A DNA stretch of 64,000 nt from the NCBI RefSeq assembly GCF_004332155.1, contig NZ_SJDV01000003.1, forward strand, positions 186,001 through 250,000. Direction: 5' to 3'. A program made the position numbers and the translations under genes. The notes below the pieces were generated by a model. It searched no databases and was not told the origin of the DNA. It saw only the letters and a list, made by a program, of their open reading frames with translations. This DNA is from Gramella sp. KN1008 (GTDB lineage Bacteria > Bacteroidota > Bacteroidia > Flavobacteriales > Flavobacteriaceae). Positions 35,652 to 44,716 of the stretch are shown here, piece by piece (position 1 is the stretch's first letter; each line of letters starts with the position of its first letter).

Positions 35652-37097
35652 TTATTTGGTAGTTGGGTTGTTTGGCACACTTAAGCCTAATTCTTTTCCT
35701 TTCTTCAGCATAAAATCACGGGCGGGTTCATATTCATTCGGGATATCTCCCTCCAGAATAGCTTCTTTAATAGCATCTTTTATGAGACCCACCTCGCGGC
35801 TTGGCTTAATGTCAAAGGTCGTCATGATCTCCTCACCGCTAACAGGAGGCTGAAAATTTCGGATATGATCCCTTTCTTCAACTTCCTCTATTTTCTTTCT
35901 TACCTTTTTGAAATTGTTGTGATATTTTTTGAAACGCTTCGGATTTTTGGTGGTAATATCTGCCTCGCAAAGTGTCATGAGATCCTCAATATTGTCACCG
36001 GCATCAAATACCAGTCTTCGAACGGCAGAGTCTGTTACATTCTCATCGGCAATAGCAATTGGCCTTGAACTGAGCAACACCATTTGCTGCACGAATTTCA
36101 TCTTTTCATTTAGCGGAAGCCTTAGTCGCTTGAAGATCTTATAGACCATTTTAGCTCCTACGAACTCATGTCCGTGAAATGTCCAGCCAATCTTTTTATG
36201 GAATTTCTTGGTAGGTGCCTTACCAACATCATGCAACAGCGCGGCCCATCTAAGCCACAGGTCTTCGGTGTTTTCAGAAATATTATCCACTACCTCCAGG
36301 GTGTGCCAGAAATTATCCTTGTGTTTCTGACCTTCCACTTCATCAATTCCCTGTAAAGCTGTAAGCTCAGGAAGTATCTTTTTTAACAGGCCTGTCTTAA
36401 AAAGCAGGGCAAAACCCTTTGAAGGCTTTTCGCTAAGAAGGATCTTATTGAGCTCGTCTATAATTCGCTCTTTTGATATGATCTTTATCCGGTCCCGGTT
36501 CTTTTTAATGGCTTTTAGTGATTCGGCTTCAATGATAAAATTGAGTTGGGTAGCAAATCTGATGGCTCTGTACATTCTCAGCGGATCATCAGAATAGGTT
36601 ACGTCCGGATCCAAAGGAGTTTTGATGATCCTGTTCTTTAGATCTTCATATCCGTTAAAAGGATCAAGTAGATCACCGAAACCATTCTTGTTCAGTTTAA
36701 GAGCCAGTGCATTTATAGTAAAATCCCTTCGATTCTGATCATCTTCCAGAGTGCCGTTTTCTACTATAGGTTTCCTACTGTCTTTACGGTAACTCTCCTT
36801 ACGTGCACCTACAAATTCAATTTCATGGTCATCTGCCCGCAACATAGCTGTTCCAAAATTCTTAAAAACCTGGACCTTTGGTTTGCCGGGAAGTTTTTCA
36901 GATACCTTTTTAGCCAGTTCAATTCCGCTTCCAACCGCTACGATATCTATGTCTTTTGGCTCTCCGCGCTCCAGGATATGATCGCGAACAAATCCACCAA
37001 TAACATAGGCATCTACAGAAAGTTCATCTGCAGCTTCTGAAATTATATTGAAAATCTGGTGATGTAAAGCTTTGCTGTAATTGTGGTATTTCGGCAT
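35652..37097 (-). CDS. CCA-adding/poly(A) polymerase-type nucleotidyltransferase with HD domain
   Basis: A 481-aa class II nucleotidyltransferase. The head domain has VIGGFVRDHIL and the catalytic DID (DIDIVAVG), followed by NRRDFTINALAL and the RMYRAIRFATQL neck motif. A C-terminal HD phosphohydrolase domain contains LLHDVGKAPTKKF. This architecture fits tRNA CCA-end maturation and repair. It is four bases downstream of the Sua5-type gene, and with GT4 further upstream probably forms an operon of two tRNA-maturation genes. Confidence 0.93.
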   Translation of the reverse strand: MPKYHNYSKALHHQIFNIISEAADELSVDAYVIGGFVRDHILERGEPKDIDIVAVGSGIELAKKVSEKLPGKPKVQVFKNFGTAMLRADDHEIEFVGARKESYRKDSRKPIVENGTLEDDQNRRDFTINALALKLNKNGFGDLLDPFNGYEDLKNRIIKTPLDPDVTYSDDPLRMYRAIRFATQLNFIIEAESLKAIKKNRDRIKIISKERIIDELNKILLSEKPSKGFALLFKTGLLKKILPELTALQGIDEVEGQKHKDNFWHTLEVVDNISENTEDLWLRWAALLHDVGKAPTKKFHKKIGWTFHGHEFVGAKMVYKIFKRLRLPLNEKMKFVQQMVLLSSRPIAIADENVTDSAVRRLVFDAGDNIEDLMTLCEADITTKNPKRFKKYHNNFKKVRKKIEEVEERDHIRNFQPPVSGEEIMTTFDIKPSREVGLIKDAIKEAILEGDIPNEYEPARDFMLKKGKELGLSVPNNPTTK

Positions 37098-37101
37098 CTG
37101 T

Positions 37102-37671
37102 CTATTTGCGTATCACTTTCACCTGTCCATCATTACTCAATTTTATAATTGCCGATGGTTTAGGTGATTTTTTTGAACGCTGCAAATTTACTACATAGTC
37201 CACACCTTTTAAAATTTGAGGCGTGATTTGATCGAAGGATTGTGGAGTAGGCTGCCCGCTAATATTTGCTGAAGTTGACACCAGCGGTCTGCGCATCTTT
37301 TTGATCAGTTCAGAACAGAACTTATCCCTTACCACTCTTATACCAAGAGTATCGTCGTCACCTACCAGGTTTTCAGCAATGCGTATAGGTTTATCATAGA
37401 TCACCGTGGTGGGTTTTTTGGCATATTTCAGGATATCATACGCCATTTCAGGGACGTCTTCAACATACTGTTCCAGCATCTTGAAATTTGAAACCAGGCA
37501 GATCAGGGCTTTGGATTCCTCTCGTTTTTTGAGTTTATATATCCTATCAATGGCTTCCGCATTGGTTGCATCGCAGCCAATTCCCCATACCGTATCGGTA
37601 GGGTAGAGGATAAGGCCTCCTTTTTTTATTACATCCAGACAATTTCTTATTTCCTGATCAATTCGTTCCAT
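37102..37671 (-). CDS. L-threonylcarbamoyladenylate synthase (Sua5/YciO/YrdC)
   Basis: A 189-aa YrdC-domain protein that makes threonylcarbamoyl-AMP from threonine, bicarbonate and ATP for the t6A37 tRNA modification. The substrate pocket motifs LYPTDTVWGIGCDA, KLKKREESKA and PLVSTSANISGQ are all visible. It lacks the extra Sua5 C-terminal domain, so it is a TsaC-length form. Its start overlaps the end of the upstream GT4 gene by 14 bases. Confidence 0.93.
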   Translation of the reverse strand: MERIDQEIRNCLDVIKKGGLILYPTDTVWGIGCDATNAEAIDRIYKLKKREESKALICLVSNFKMLEQYVEDVPEMAYDILKYAKKPTTVIYDKPIRIAENLVGDDDTLGIRVVRDKFCSELIKKMRRPLVSTSANISGQPTPQSFDQITPQILKGVDYVVNLQRSKKSPKPSAIIKLSNDGQVKVIRK

Positions 37672-38764
37672 AGAGCACTTTTTTATATTCAGAAAGGGTT
37701 TTTTCTGCCATCACCTGTGTGGTGAAATTATTCTGAAGGATTCTAAAGGACCTTTCAGCAAATTTTTTTTGTAATTCCCTGTCCTGGGACAAAGCTATCA
37801 ATTTATCTGCTAAACTTTCCACTTCGTAAGGATTGCTTAACAAACCATTCTCTCCAGTTTTGATAATCTCCGGGATGCCGCCTACATTCGTGCTCACAAC
37901 CGGGGTCTTATGGTAAAAGCTTTCATAGATGAACTGGGGGAGGCCTTCGCTCTGAGAAGTTAACAGTGAAATATCGAACTGGGGGATAAAATTGGAAGCT
38001 TCGGGCATAAAACCCAGAAGGCTAATATGGTCGTTCAGGTTTTTCTGTTTGATGATTTCGAGATAGGCAGGGGTCCTTTCTGTATGCTCGCCAATCTGGA
38101 CAAAATGAAAGTTCTTCTCGTTCCTTACATTTATTATCTCATCAACCACAGCAAGCCAGGTCTCCAGGTTCTTAGCCCTGATATGGTTCGCAATAGTACC
38201 CACAATTATCGTATCTGGTTTCAGCTCTAACTTTTCTCTTAATAAAAATGGGGTATTCGTCGATTTATTCGGGCTGGTGCCGTGATAAACGGTTGTGAGT
38301 TTGGAAGTGTCTTTTATGCTTCGGGCGGTTACTTTCCTGGTTTCTTCAGAAACGCAAAGCACTTTCTTAATATTCCAGTGATTGTATTTATATAAGGTGC
38401 TTCTCCTGTTTTTTATAGGAAAGGAAGTTTTTTTACTAAATATAAAAGGAGGAAGTTTAGCAAGTTTTGTCGCGGCCACTGCAAGGGTAAGCGCTGTAGG
38501 ATCATGAATATGGATCAGGTCTATTTTTTCCTTTTTGCAGATCGTAATGATTTTGAAAGTATATCGCAGGTCAAATTTAATTTTAAGCGGAGCTTCATAT
38601 TTCCTTACCAGGTCACCATTCAAAATGTTTGAAAAATCTGAATTCTTTACTGTGAGTATCAGGTTCTGAATATCCGGTAAATCTTTTAACTCCGTGCCCA
38701 GGTTAAGAATATGATTCTCACCCCCACCGAAATTTCTTACTGCAGACAAATGCAAAACTTTCAT
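37658..38764 (-). CDS. Family 4 glycosyltransferase
   Basis: A 368-aa GT-B fold enzyme. The N-domain begins MKVLHLSAVRNFGGGENHI with a donor-site glycine loop. The C-domain has IVGTIANHIRAKNLE and the retaining-GT4 EX7E-type region, SEGLPQFIYESFYHKTPVVSTNVGGIPE. It is the first gene of the surface-glycan cluster, but it is oriented with the tRNA-modification genes. Donor and acceptor are unknown. Confidence 0.9.
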   Translation of the reverse strand: MKVLHLSAVRNFGGGENHILNLGTELKDLPDIQNLILTVKNSDFSNILNGDLVRKYEAPLKIKFDLRYTFKIITICKKEKIDLIHIHDPTALTLAVAATKLAKLPPFIFSKKTSFPIKNRRSTLYKYNHWNIKKVLCVSEETRKVTARSIKDTSKLTTVYHGTSPNKSTNTPFLLREKLELKPDTIIVGTIANHIRAKNLETWLAVVDEIINVRNEKNFHFVQIGEHTERTPAYLEIIKQKNLNDHISLLGFMPEASNFIPQFDISLLTSQSEGLPQFIYESFYHKTPVVSTNVGGIPEIIKTGENGLLSNPYEVESLADKLIALSQDRELQKKFAERSFRILQNNFTTQVMAEKTLSEYKKVLYGTN

Positions 38765-38891
38765 ATCATTAAACTGGCTTATGGCTTTCCGGAATTACTG
38801 CTGAGCTAATGTAAGTTATTCTTCAGAATTATATATCAGACACGGCTTTTGCAATTAAATTGAAGGGGTGGTAATATTAAATTGTGTTAAG

Positions 38892-38923
38892 TTTGCCCAA
38901 GTCAAAGATTTGCATAACTTTTG
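38892..38923 (+). promoter_or_regulatory. Predicted promoter of the glycan-cluster GT2 gene
   Basis: TTTG at 38892-38895, a 19-base spacer and TAACTTTTG at 38915-38923 resemble the Bacteroidota -33/-7 promoter (TTTG, TAnnTTTG with one extra base). The start codon is 23 bases downstream. Confidence 0.5.
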
Positions 38924-38945
38924 CACAATTAACTGAAAACCAGTT

Positions 38946-39749
38946 ATGACTGTAGCCCTTTTAATCTCTACCTACCAATGGCCGGAAGCGCTGGACCTTG
39001 TTCTAAAGAGTGTTCTGCAGCAATCGGTAATTCCAGATGAAGTACTAATTGCTGACGATGGATCTTCACAACCTACTTTCGGACTAATTAAAAAATATAA
39101 AGATGCTGGCCTTCCCTTAAAGCATTTGTGGCAGGAAGATAAGGGTTTCCGAAAGTCACAGATTCTCAATAAAGCCATAGCTGCCAGTGATTCAGATTAT
39201 ATCATCCAGGTAGATGGTGACTGCATACTTCACGAAAACTTCATTGAAGACCATAAGTTTAATGCCCGGAAGGGGAATTTCCTTTTCGGAAGCAGGGTGA
39301 ATATCAAGGAAGATGCCGTTGAACAAATCCTGCCAGGGAAAAGAGTCAAATTCGGATTCTTTTCAAGAAAAGTTTCCCGAAGGACCCGAAATCTAAGGAT
39401 TCCTGCTTTGAGTTCCCTCTATAAAGAAACCGGTGAGCTTAGCAGGAAGGTTAGGGGCTGTAATATATCCTTCTGGCGTAACGACTTTATTGCCGTTAAT
39501 GGCTATAATGAAGATATGACCGGTTGGGGAAAGGAAGATTCCGAGATGGTTGTAAGGCTATTAAATTCTGGTGTTATGGGGCGAAGATTGCGCTATGCAG
39601 GGATCGTCTATCATATCTGGCATAAGGAGAAATCAAGGGAAAGGGAAGTGATCAATTCCGGAATCCAGGCTGAAGCAATTGAAAATAAAATAATTCGTTG
39701 CGAAAAAGGAATAGACCAGTATCTTCAGGTAGAGTCAGTTCATTCCTGA
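38946..39749 (+). CDS. Family 2 glycosyltransferase with galactosyltransferase-like C-domain
   Basis: A 267-aa GT-A enzyme. The donor-binding start is VALLISTYQWPEALD, with the LIADDGSS loop and the metal-binding DGD in QVDGDCILH. The C-terminal part, GCNISFWRNDF and MTGWGKEDSEMVVR, resembles the Glyco_transf_7C galactosyltransferase-type acceptor domain. The 3' end overlaps the convergent downstream gene by ten bases. It probably builds LPS core or another surface glycan. Confidence 0.9.
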   Translation: MTVALLISTYQWPEALDLVLKSVLQQSVIPDEVLIADDGSSQPTFGLIKKYKDAGLPLKHLWQEDKGFRKSQILNKAIAASDSDYIIQVDGDCILHENFIEDHKFNARKGNFLFGSRVNIKEDAVEQILPGKRVKFGFFSRKVSRRTRNLRIPALSSLYKETGELSRKVRGCNISFWRNDFIAVNGYNEDMTGWGKEDSEMVVRLLNSGVMGRRLRYAGIVYHIWHKEKSREREVINSGIQAEAIENKIIRCEKGIDQYLQVESVHS

Positions 39750-40873
39750 TTTAGAAAATCAAGCAGGGCTGTTGCAGACCTTTCTGAAGCGGTGCTGCCT
39801 TCTTCTGTATAGAAGTTCTCAGCGGTCATTTTTTGCTGTATTGGCTTAAAAGCTTCAAAGTTGTACTGTATATGATCTAAGGCCTTATCCAGTTCTTCCG
39901 TTCCGCTTATTACCTCTCCTAATTTCCAGAATCTGAATGAAATATCATTCTTATAATCAAAATTCTCAGGATTGAGGAATATACAAGGTCTTGGCTCTAT
40001 GATAAATTCGTAGACTTGACTGGAAACATCACCTAAATAAATATCTGCATATCTGGTGTAGGCCATGTTCACACTATTCACGCTTCCCAGATCGATCAAA
40101 ATATTATCGGCTTCAAAGAACTTTTGAGGGATTTCACTTTTATTTCTTTTTCCTTTGAGTTGCTGAAAAAGGTTTAAATGAGGAGCAAAGATGAGGTTAT
40201 ACTTATCCTGGTTATAAAAATACTCAAGAACTTTAAGCCCTTCTTTATCCCAGGAGGTATATTCGGGATCAAAATGAGGATTGTAAACCACGCTTGGTTT
40301 TTGATTCTTGAAGAACTTCTTCTTTGCATCCTTTTCTACCACATCTGTCTTTGGATATCCTACGGTCATGGGATGAGGCCCCAGAAGATTCATTTCTTCA
40401 AACTGATCATAATTGAACTGTCCTACCAGGTACTGGGCATCAAAATCCAACAGATCTTTATTATAACTATAAGCTCTTCCCGGTGGGCCGTGTCCCGATT
40501 TGATAAGTTTGGGATACTCTCCCTTTCTTGAGTTTAAGATATAATGATGAAAGTAATCTGTGAACACAAGCGCGTCGAAATTTTCGAGCAGGTATTTCTT
40601 ATGTTTTTTGATCCAGAAGCCCTTTCGTGGTAGGTCCCTGTTTTTTAATTTGTCGGTAAATCTTCTGAAACGTTTTGTTTCCAGACGCCTTACTATAATG
40701 TTTTTGCCGCCTAATTTTTCAATACTTTCAAATAAGAGGTCATGACATCTTGGATGAGTGAGAATTTCAACATGTTCCGTTTTTGATAATTCTGCTGCGA
40801 CGCTTATAAAATGATAGAGATGATGAATTTCATCAAGATATAGAAAGCCAATTCTCTTTTTTCCGGTTACCAT
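39740..40873 (-). CDS. CDP-glycerol glycerophosphotransferase-like GT-B protein
   Basis: A 377-aa protein whose second half resembles the CDP-glycerol:glycerophosphotransferase (TagF/TagB) family: VVYNPHFDPEYTSW, FAPHLNLF, LGSVNSVNMAYTRYADIYLGDVSSQVYEF. The catalytic histidine-rich regions KSGHGPPGRAYS and FAPH are seen. In Gram-negative bacteria such proteins act as polyol- or sugar-phosphate transferases or plain glycosyltransferases on surface glycans, so the donor is open. The ATG at 40873 is favoured; a TTG at 40900 is also in frame. Confidence 0.72.
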   Translation of the reverse strand: MVTGKKRIGFLYLDEIHHLYHFISVAAELSKTEHVEILTHPRCHDLLFESIEKLGGKNIIVRRLETKRFRRFTDKLKNRDLPRKGFWIKKHKKYLLENFDALVFTDYFHHYILNSRKGEYPKLIKSGHGPPGRAYSYNKDLLDFDAQYLVGQFNYDQFEEMNLLGPHPMTVGYPKTDVVEKDAKKKFFKNQKPSVVYNPHFDPEYTSWDKEGLKVLEYFYNQDKYNLIFAPHLNLFQQLKGKRNKSEIPQKFFEADNILIDLGSVNSVNMAYTRYADIYLGDVSSQVYEFIIEPRPCIFLNPENFDYKNDISFRFWKLGEVISGTEELDKALDHIQYNFEAFKPIQQKMTAENFYTEEGSTASERSATALLDFLNQE

Positions 40874-40988
40874 GAACGCAGCAATTTTTTGAGGTGTCAA
40901 AAATTAAATCCCGGCAGGTGATTCCATTCCTAACACTTCGGTTTATTTCTTTTTGTGATTCAAAAATATCAATAATTCCTATTTATAC

Positions 40989-40996
40989 TAGATTTG
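40989..40996 (+). promoter_or_regulatory. Predicted -7 box of the WaaP-like kinase gene
   Basis: TAGATTTG matches TAnnTTTG exactly and lies four bases before the ATG, so the message would be nearly leaderless. No clear -33 TTTG is present at the right distance. Confidence 0.35.
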
Positions 40997-41000
40997 CAGT

Positions 41001-41756
41001 ATGAAAGCTACCTGGAACCAGGAATACGTATCAAAAAAAAACAGGATTACCCACTGTATCGAAAATTTCAGTTCAGAAGGAAATATCCTTTATGATGGAA
41101 GGAATACAATTAAGACCTTTGAAATTGATAGTTTGCGGATCAATATCAAATCCTTCAGGATTCCCAATCTTATCAATAAGATCGCTTATCGTTTTTTTCG
41201 AAAATCCAAAGCAGAAAGATCTTTTGCCTATGCGAATATGTTGAAAGAGAAAGGAATCGGGACACCTGATCCTATAGCTTATTTCGAAGAGCAATCAGGT
41301 CTTACTTTTAAACGTAGCTTCTATGTGAGCCGGCAGGTGGAGTATGATCTTACTTTTCGCGAACTTGTAGACGATCCCGATTATCCCCGGCACGAAGAGA
41401 TACTTCGGGCCTTTACCAGGTTTACTTATTCACTTCATGAAAATGACGTTTTGTTTCTTGATCATTCTCCGGGAAACACGCTTATTCAAATCAATAAGGG
41501 CGATTATAAATTCTATCTGGTAGATCTTAACCGGATGGTTTTTAAGGAACTTACCGATACTGAAAGATTTCTGAACTTCTCCAGGCTTACTCCTAAAAGG
41601 GAAATGGTAGAGATAATGGCCGATGAATATGCTAAACTTATAGGAGGATCTTCTTCAGAAGTATTCGCTAAAATGTGGTTTTTTACAGATAAATTTCAGA
41701 AAAAGTACTGGAAGAAACAGAAGATCAAGCGCTTTCTGAAGCCTAAAAAGAACTAA
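41001..41756 (+). CDS. WaaP/KdkA-like lipopolysaccharide kinase
   Basis: A 251-aa protein kinase-fold enzyme of the LPS core kinase group. Kinase landmarks are visible: a candidate ATP-binding lysine at about 50 (NIKSF), the catalytic loop LFLDHSPGNTLI with Asp154 and Asn159, and a metal-binding Asp175 in LVDLNR (DFG equivalent). The family phosphorylates heptose or Kdo in the LPS inner core, which stabilises the outer membrane. The surrounding glycosyltransferases, one of heptosyltransferase type, support an LPS role. The exact sugar is unknown. Confidence 0.82.
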   Translation: MKATWNQEYVSKKNRITHCIENFSSEGNILYDGRNTIKTFEIDSLRINIKSFRIPNLINKIAYRFFRKSKAERSFAYANMLKEKGIGTPDPIAYFEEQSGLTFKRSFYVSRQVEYDLTFRELVDDPDYPRHEEILRAFTRFTYSLHENDVLFLDHSPGNTLIQINKGDYKFYLVDLNRMVFKELTDTERFLNFSRLTPKREMVEIMADEYAKLIGGSSSEVFAKMWFFTDKFQKKYWKKQKIKRFLKPKKN

Positions 41757-42820
41757 GATCTTAAATGGTTTTTTAAAAACTCTGAAAGGGAAGGAATTAT
41801 AAGATCTGGGGTGAATTGTTTATAAAGCCTGAATGTTTCTTTTTTAATTTGGGATGAACTTTTATCCTGGAAAGTTTCAGGTTTAAAATCCTTTAAGTGT
41901 AAAGAAATATTGTTCACCCCATCTTCAAAGGTCGCCCAGCCTTTTTTATCGATCCATGGAGAAAATATAATAAATGAAGGTTTACCAAGGGCCTTTGCCA
42001 TGTTGATCGCACCCCCATCATTTCCAATGATCATATCACATTGGTCCATAATTGCAATAAATTCCCTTAGGTTTTTGCCTAACACCTCAAAATATATCTT
42101 TTCCCTTGTACTCTCTTTACACAGGGCCAGAAGTCTTTCTGCTTCCGCCTTCTGAGATGGTATATAGTTGAAAAGAAGATTCATTCCTCCATGACTGGCA
42201 ATATGATCTATTAACCGAGCCATATATTCAAAAGGATAGGTTTTGGTATCCATGCTGCCTATAATGCTGAGCATGATCGTAGGTTTGGAAATATCTATTC
42301 CACTTTTTTTGAACAGATCTATAGCAAATGCTTTTTCCTCTGTAGTAACCTGCAGCTGAGGTCTGGTTTCAAGTTCTATCTCCAGATTAAGGGGCTTTAG
42401 TAAAGCTAGTCGGTGTTCGATGATCAATCCAAGCCTGGAATCAGGAATGTCTTCTCTCTCCACCGTATCGGTGTAAATGAGATCAGTTATCCACTTTTTA
42501 TAGGTAATCCTTTTTTTAGCTCCTGAAAAAGAACTGATAAGATAACTTTCCAGTTTTGCATAAGCATCGATAACAATGTCGTATTTCTCCCTTCTTATAT
42601 TTTTCAGAAGTCTGATAAATTCCAGTTTGCTTTCCCTGTGTTCCGGTTTAAAAAGGACCAGGTTGTCAAAATCCTTATTTCCCTGAAGTACGGGAGTGGT
42701 CGACTCATACACCATATAATCGATCTGTGCCTCAGGATAGGCTTTACGCAAATTGCGAATAAGAATACTGCTTACCAGCACATCGCCTATCATCTTCTGT
42801 TGTATGCACAGTATCTTCAA
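41753..42820 (-). CDS. Family 9 glycosyltransferase (heptosyltransferase type)
   Basis: A 355-aa GT-B enzyme of the ADP-heptose:LPS heptosyltransferase family. It begins MKILCIQQKMIGDVLVSSILIRNLRKAYP (the Asp in the GDVL loop is the usual catalytic base) and has the C-domain MIIGNDGGAINMAKALGKPS, matching the donor-binding TxxGH-type loop of WaaC/WaaF. It starts four bases downstream of the GT2 gene stop, so the two are co-transcribed. The donor may be heptose or another sugar. Confidence 0.9.
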   Translation of the reverse strand: MKILCIQQKMIGDVLVSSILIRNLRKAYPEAQIDYMVYESTTPVLQGNKDFDNLVLFKPEHRESKLEFIRLLKNIRREKYDIVIDAYAKLESYLISSFSGAKKRITYKKWITDLIYTDTVEREDIPDSRLGLIIEHRLALLKPLNLEIELETRPQLQVTTEEKAFAIDLFKKSGIDISKPTIMLSIIGSMDTKTYPFEYMARLIDHIASHGGMNLLFNYIPSQKAEAERLLALCKESTREKIYFEVLGKNLREFIAIMDQCDMIIGNDGGAINMAKALGKPSFIIFSPWIDKKGWATFEDGVNNISLHLKDFKPETFQDKSSSQIKKETFRLYKQFTPDLIIPSLSEFLKNHLRS

Positions 42821-42824
42821 TGCT

Positions 42825-43796
42825 TCAGGATTTTTGATAATTCACAGATCGTTTACTTAGCCAGGTGTTATTGCTTATGGCATTAGTATAATAAGCAAAG
42901 AGTTTTTTTAAGATGAAAAAGTTCAGTTTTGCCTTTGATGGAGCAAATAAGATAAGTAAAACTGATAAAATGATCTTTTCAGATAATACCCCCAGGATCA
43001 AAAGCAGGTGTAAAACCGGTCTTTTAATTCCTGAAAAATGATTTGAGATGTAGACATGCTTTGAAATGATCACCTCACTCTTTGTAATGGCCTTGGTTTT
43101 ATAATTGGTTCTGGAGGCTCCCCCATGCTTGTGAAATATGGCAGCTTCTATGGTAACCGCAATTTTACCACCTTTGGCAACCACTTTTTTACATAGATCA
43201 ACATCTTCCAGGTACATCCAGTAGTCCTCATTCCAGCCATTTACCCTTTCAAACCAATCCCTGGAAATAAAAACCACTGCTCCGGTCACCCAGTCAGGAT
43301 AAAAAAGCTTATTCTTTATTTCAAATTTTCTCTCCAGCGACTTTTTCTTCAGAAGCCTGTAAACGGCTCTTGTGAGTCCAAAAAACCTGGAGAAAGAAGG
43401 AAATAAGTTCCTCTGTTTATAGTAATTACCGGCTTCATTTACCTGCAAACAGGAGAGGATGGCTATTTCAGGATTATTTTTATAAGTACGGTGTAATTGC
43501 GGTAATACTCCTTCTTCAATCTTTGTATCAGGATTCAGAAAAAGCAGGAAGCTTCCCGTGGCATGGGAAGCTCCTGTATTACATCCGTTGGCAAAACCAT
43601 TGTTACCGGAGTTCTTAATGAAATTTACTTCAGGATATTCAGTTTTAAAATTCTCAAGCTTACCATCGGCCGAATCGTTATCAACCACTATCAGCTCATA
43701 GGAATAGTCCTTCGCATTGATTTCTTTAAAAGAGTCAAGGCATTCTTTAAGTGAATCCCATGATCTGTAGTTAACTATAATGACTGATATATCCAA
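42825..43796 (-). CDS. Family 2 glycosyltransferase (rhamnosyltransferase type)
   Basis: A 323-aa GT-A enzyme starting MDISVIIVNYRSWDSLKECLDS, with VVDNDSAD, the metal motif FLNPDTKIEEG and the acceptor-side WMYLEDVDLCKKV. A hydrophobic segment near 265-285 could anchor it to the inner membrane. The overall pattern is that of rhamnosyl- or related transferases acting in LPS or O-antigen synthesis. It is followed by the GT9 gene and preceded by dapD, 18 bases away. Confidence 0.9.
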   Translation of the reverse strand: MDISVIIVNYRSWDSLKECLDSFKEINAKDYSYELIVVDNDSADGKLENFKTEYPEVNFIKNSGNNGFANGCNTGASHATGSFLLFLNPDTKIEEGVLPQLHRTYKNNPEIAILSCLQVNEAGNYYKQRNLFPSFSRFFGLTRAVYRLLKKKSLERKFEIKNKLFYPDWVTGAVVFISRDWFERVNGWNEDYWMYLEDVDLCKKVVAKGGKIAVTIEAAIFHKHGGASRTNYKTKAITKSEVIISKHVYISNHFSGIKRPVLHLLLILGVLSEKIILSVLLILFAPSKAKLNFFILKKLFAYYTNAISNNTWLSKRSVNYQKS

Positions 43797-43814
43797 AAGA
43801 GATTGAAAATCTAT

Positions 43815-44630
43815 TTAAACAGCTACATTGTACTCGCGCAGAGCGTCGTTCAATGAGGTCTTTTTGTTGGTGCTCTCCTTACGTTTACCGATGATCAAAG
43901 CACAGGGCACCTGGAATTCCCCGGCAGGGAATTTCTTTGTATAGCTTCCCGGAATAACCACAGATCTCGAGGGAACATAGCCCTTAAATTCCTTAGGTTC
44001 GTCTCCTGTAACATCGATGATCTTCGTAGATCCCGTAAGCACTACGTTGGCTCCAAGTACAGCTTCCTTTTCAACTCTTATTCCTTCCACAACTATACTT
44101 CTTGATCCAAGAAAAGCATTGTCTTCTATAATAACCGGGGCTGCCTGTAGTGGTTCAAGTACACCTCCAATTCCTACACCACCGCTTAGGTGAACGTTCT
44201 TTCCTATCTGGGCACAACTACCTACCGTTGCCCAGGTGTCTACCATGGTTCCTTCATCAACATAGGCACCAATATTTACATAACTTGGCATCATGATCAC
44301 ACCAGAAGAGATATAAGCTCCATGGCGGGCTACTGCATTAGGAACCACACGGATTCCTTTTTCCTTGTATCCTTTTTTTAGGGGTATTTTATCATGATAT
44401 TCAAAAATTCCCGCTTCGAGGGTCTCCATTTTCTGAATTGGGAAATACAGCACAACCGCTTTTTTCACCCATTCGTTCACCTGCCATCCCTCTGTAGTTG
44501 GTTCAGCCACACGTAATTCTCCTTTATCAAGGAGGTCGATCACATTTCTAATGGCATCGGTAGTTTCTGAATCTTTTAATAATTCCCTGTTCTCCCAGGC
44601 ATTTTCAATTTTGGCTTGTAATTGGTCCAT
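43815..44630 (-). CDS. dapD: Tetrahydrodipicolinate N-succinyltransferase
   Basis: A 271-aa left-handed beta-helix acyltransferase, with hexapeptide repeats between about 100 and 215. It succinylates tetrahydrodipicolinate in the succinylase branch to meso-diaminopimelate and lysine. The length is close to the E. coli enzyme (274), and the VVPNAVARHGAYI, MPSYVNIGAYVDEGTMVDTWA and IEDNAFLGSRS stretches match DapD. It belongs to the same strand run as GT2 and GT9, but is metabolically separate. ATG 44630 is preferred to a TTG at 44636. Confidence 0.95.
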   Translation of the reverse strand: MDQLQAKIENAWENRELLKDSETTDAIRNVIDLLDKGELRVAEPTTEGWQVNEWVKKAVVLYFPIQKMETLEAGIFEYHDKIPLKKGYKEKGIRVVPNAVARHGAYISSGVIMMPSYVNIGAYVDEGTMVDTWATVGSCAQIGKNVHLSGGVGIGGVLEPLQAAPVIIEDNAFLGSRSIVVEGIRVEKEAVLGANVVLTGSTKIIDVTGDEPKEFKGYVPSRSVVIPGSYTKKFPAGEFQVPCALIIGKRKESTNKKTSLNDALREYNVAV

Positions 44631-44694
44631 TTTCAATTTTTTTTCAAATATAACAGCTATGTGGTAATATTTATGGACAAACCGATATAAACCT

Positions 44695-44702
44695 TACCTT
44701 TG
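44695..44702 (+). promoter_or_regulatory. Predicted -7 box of ruvX
   Basis: TACCTTTG matches TAnnTTTG exactly, 14 bases before the ruvX start, in the divergent dapD-ruvX gap. A clear -33 partner is not seen. Confidence 0.4.
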
Positions 44703-44716
44703 CGTAAATTTTTGAA

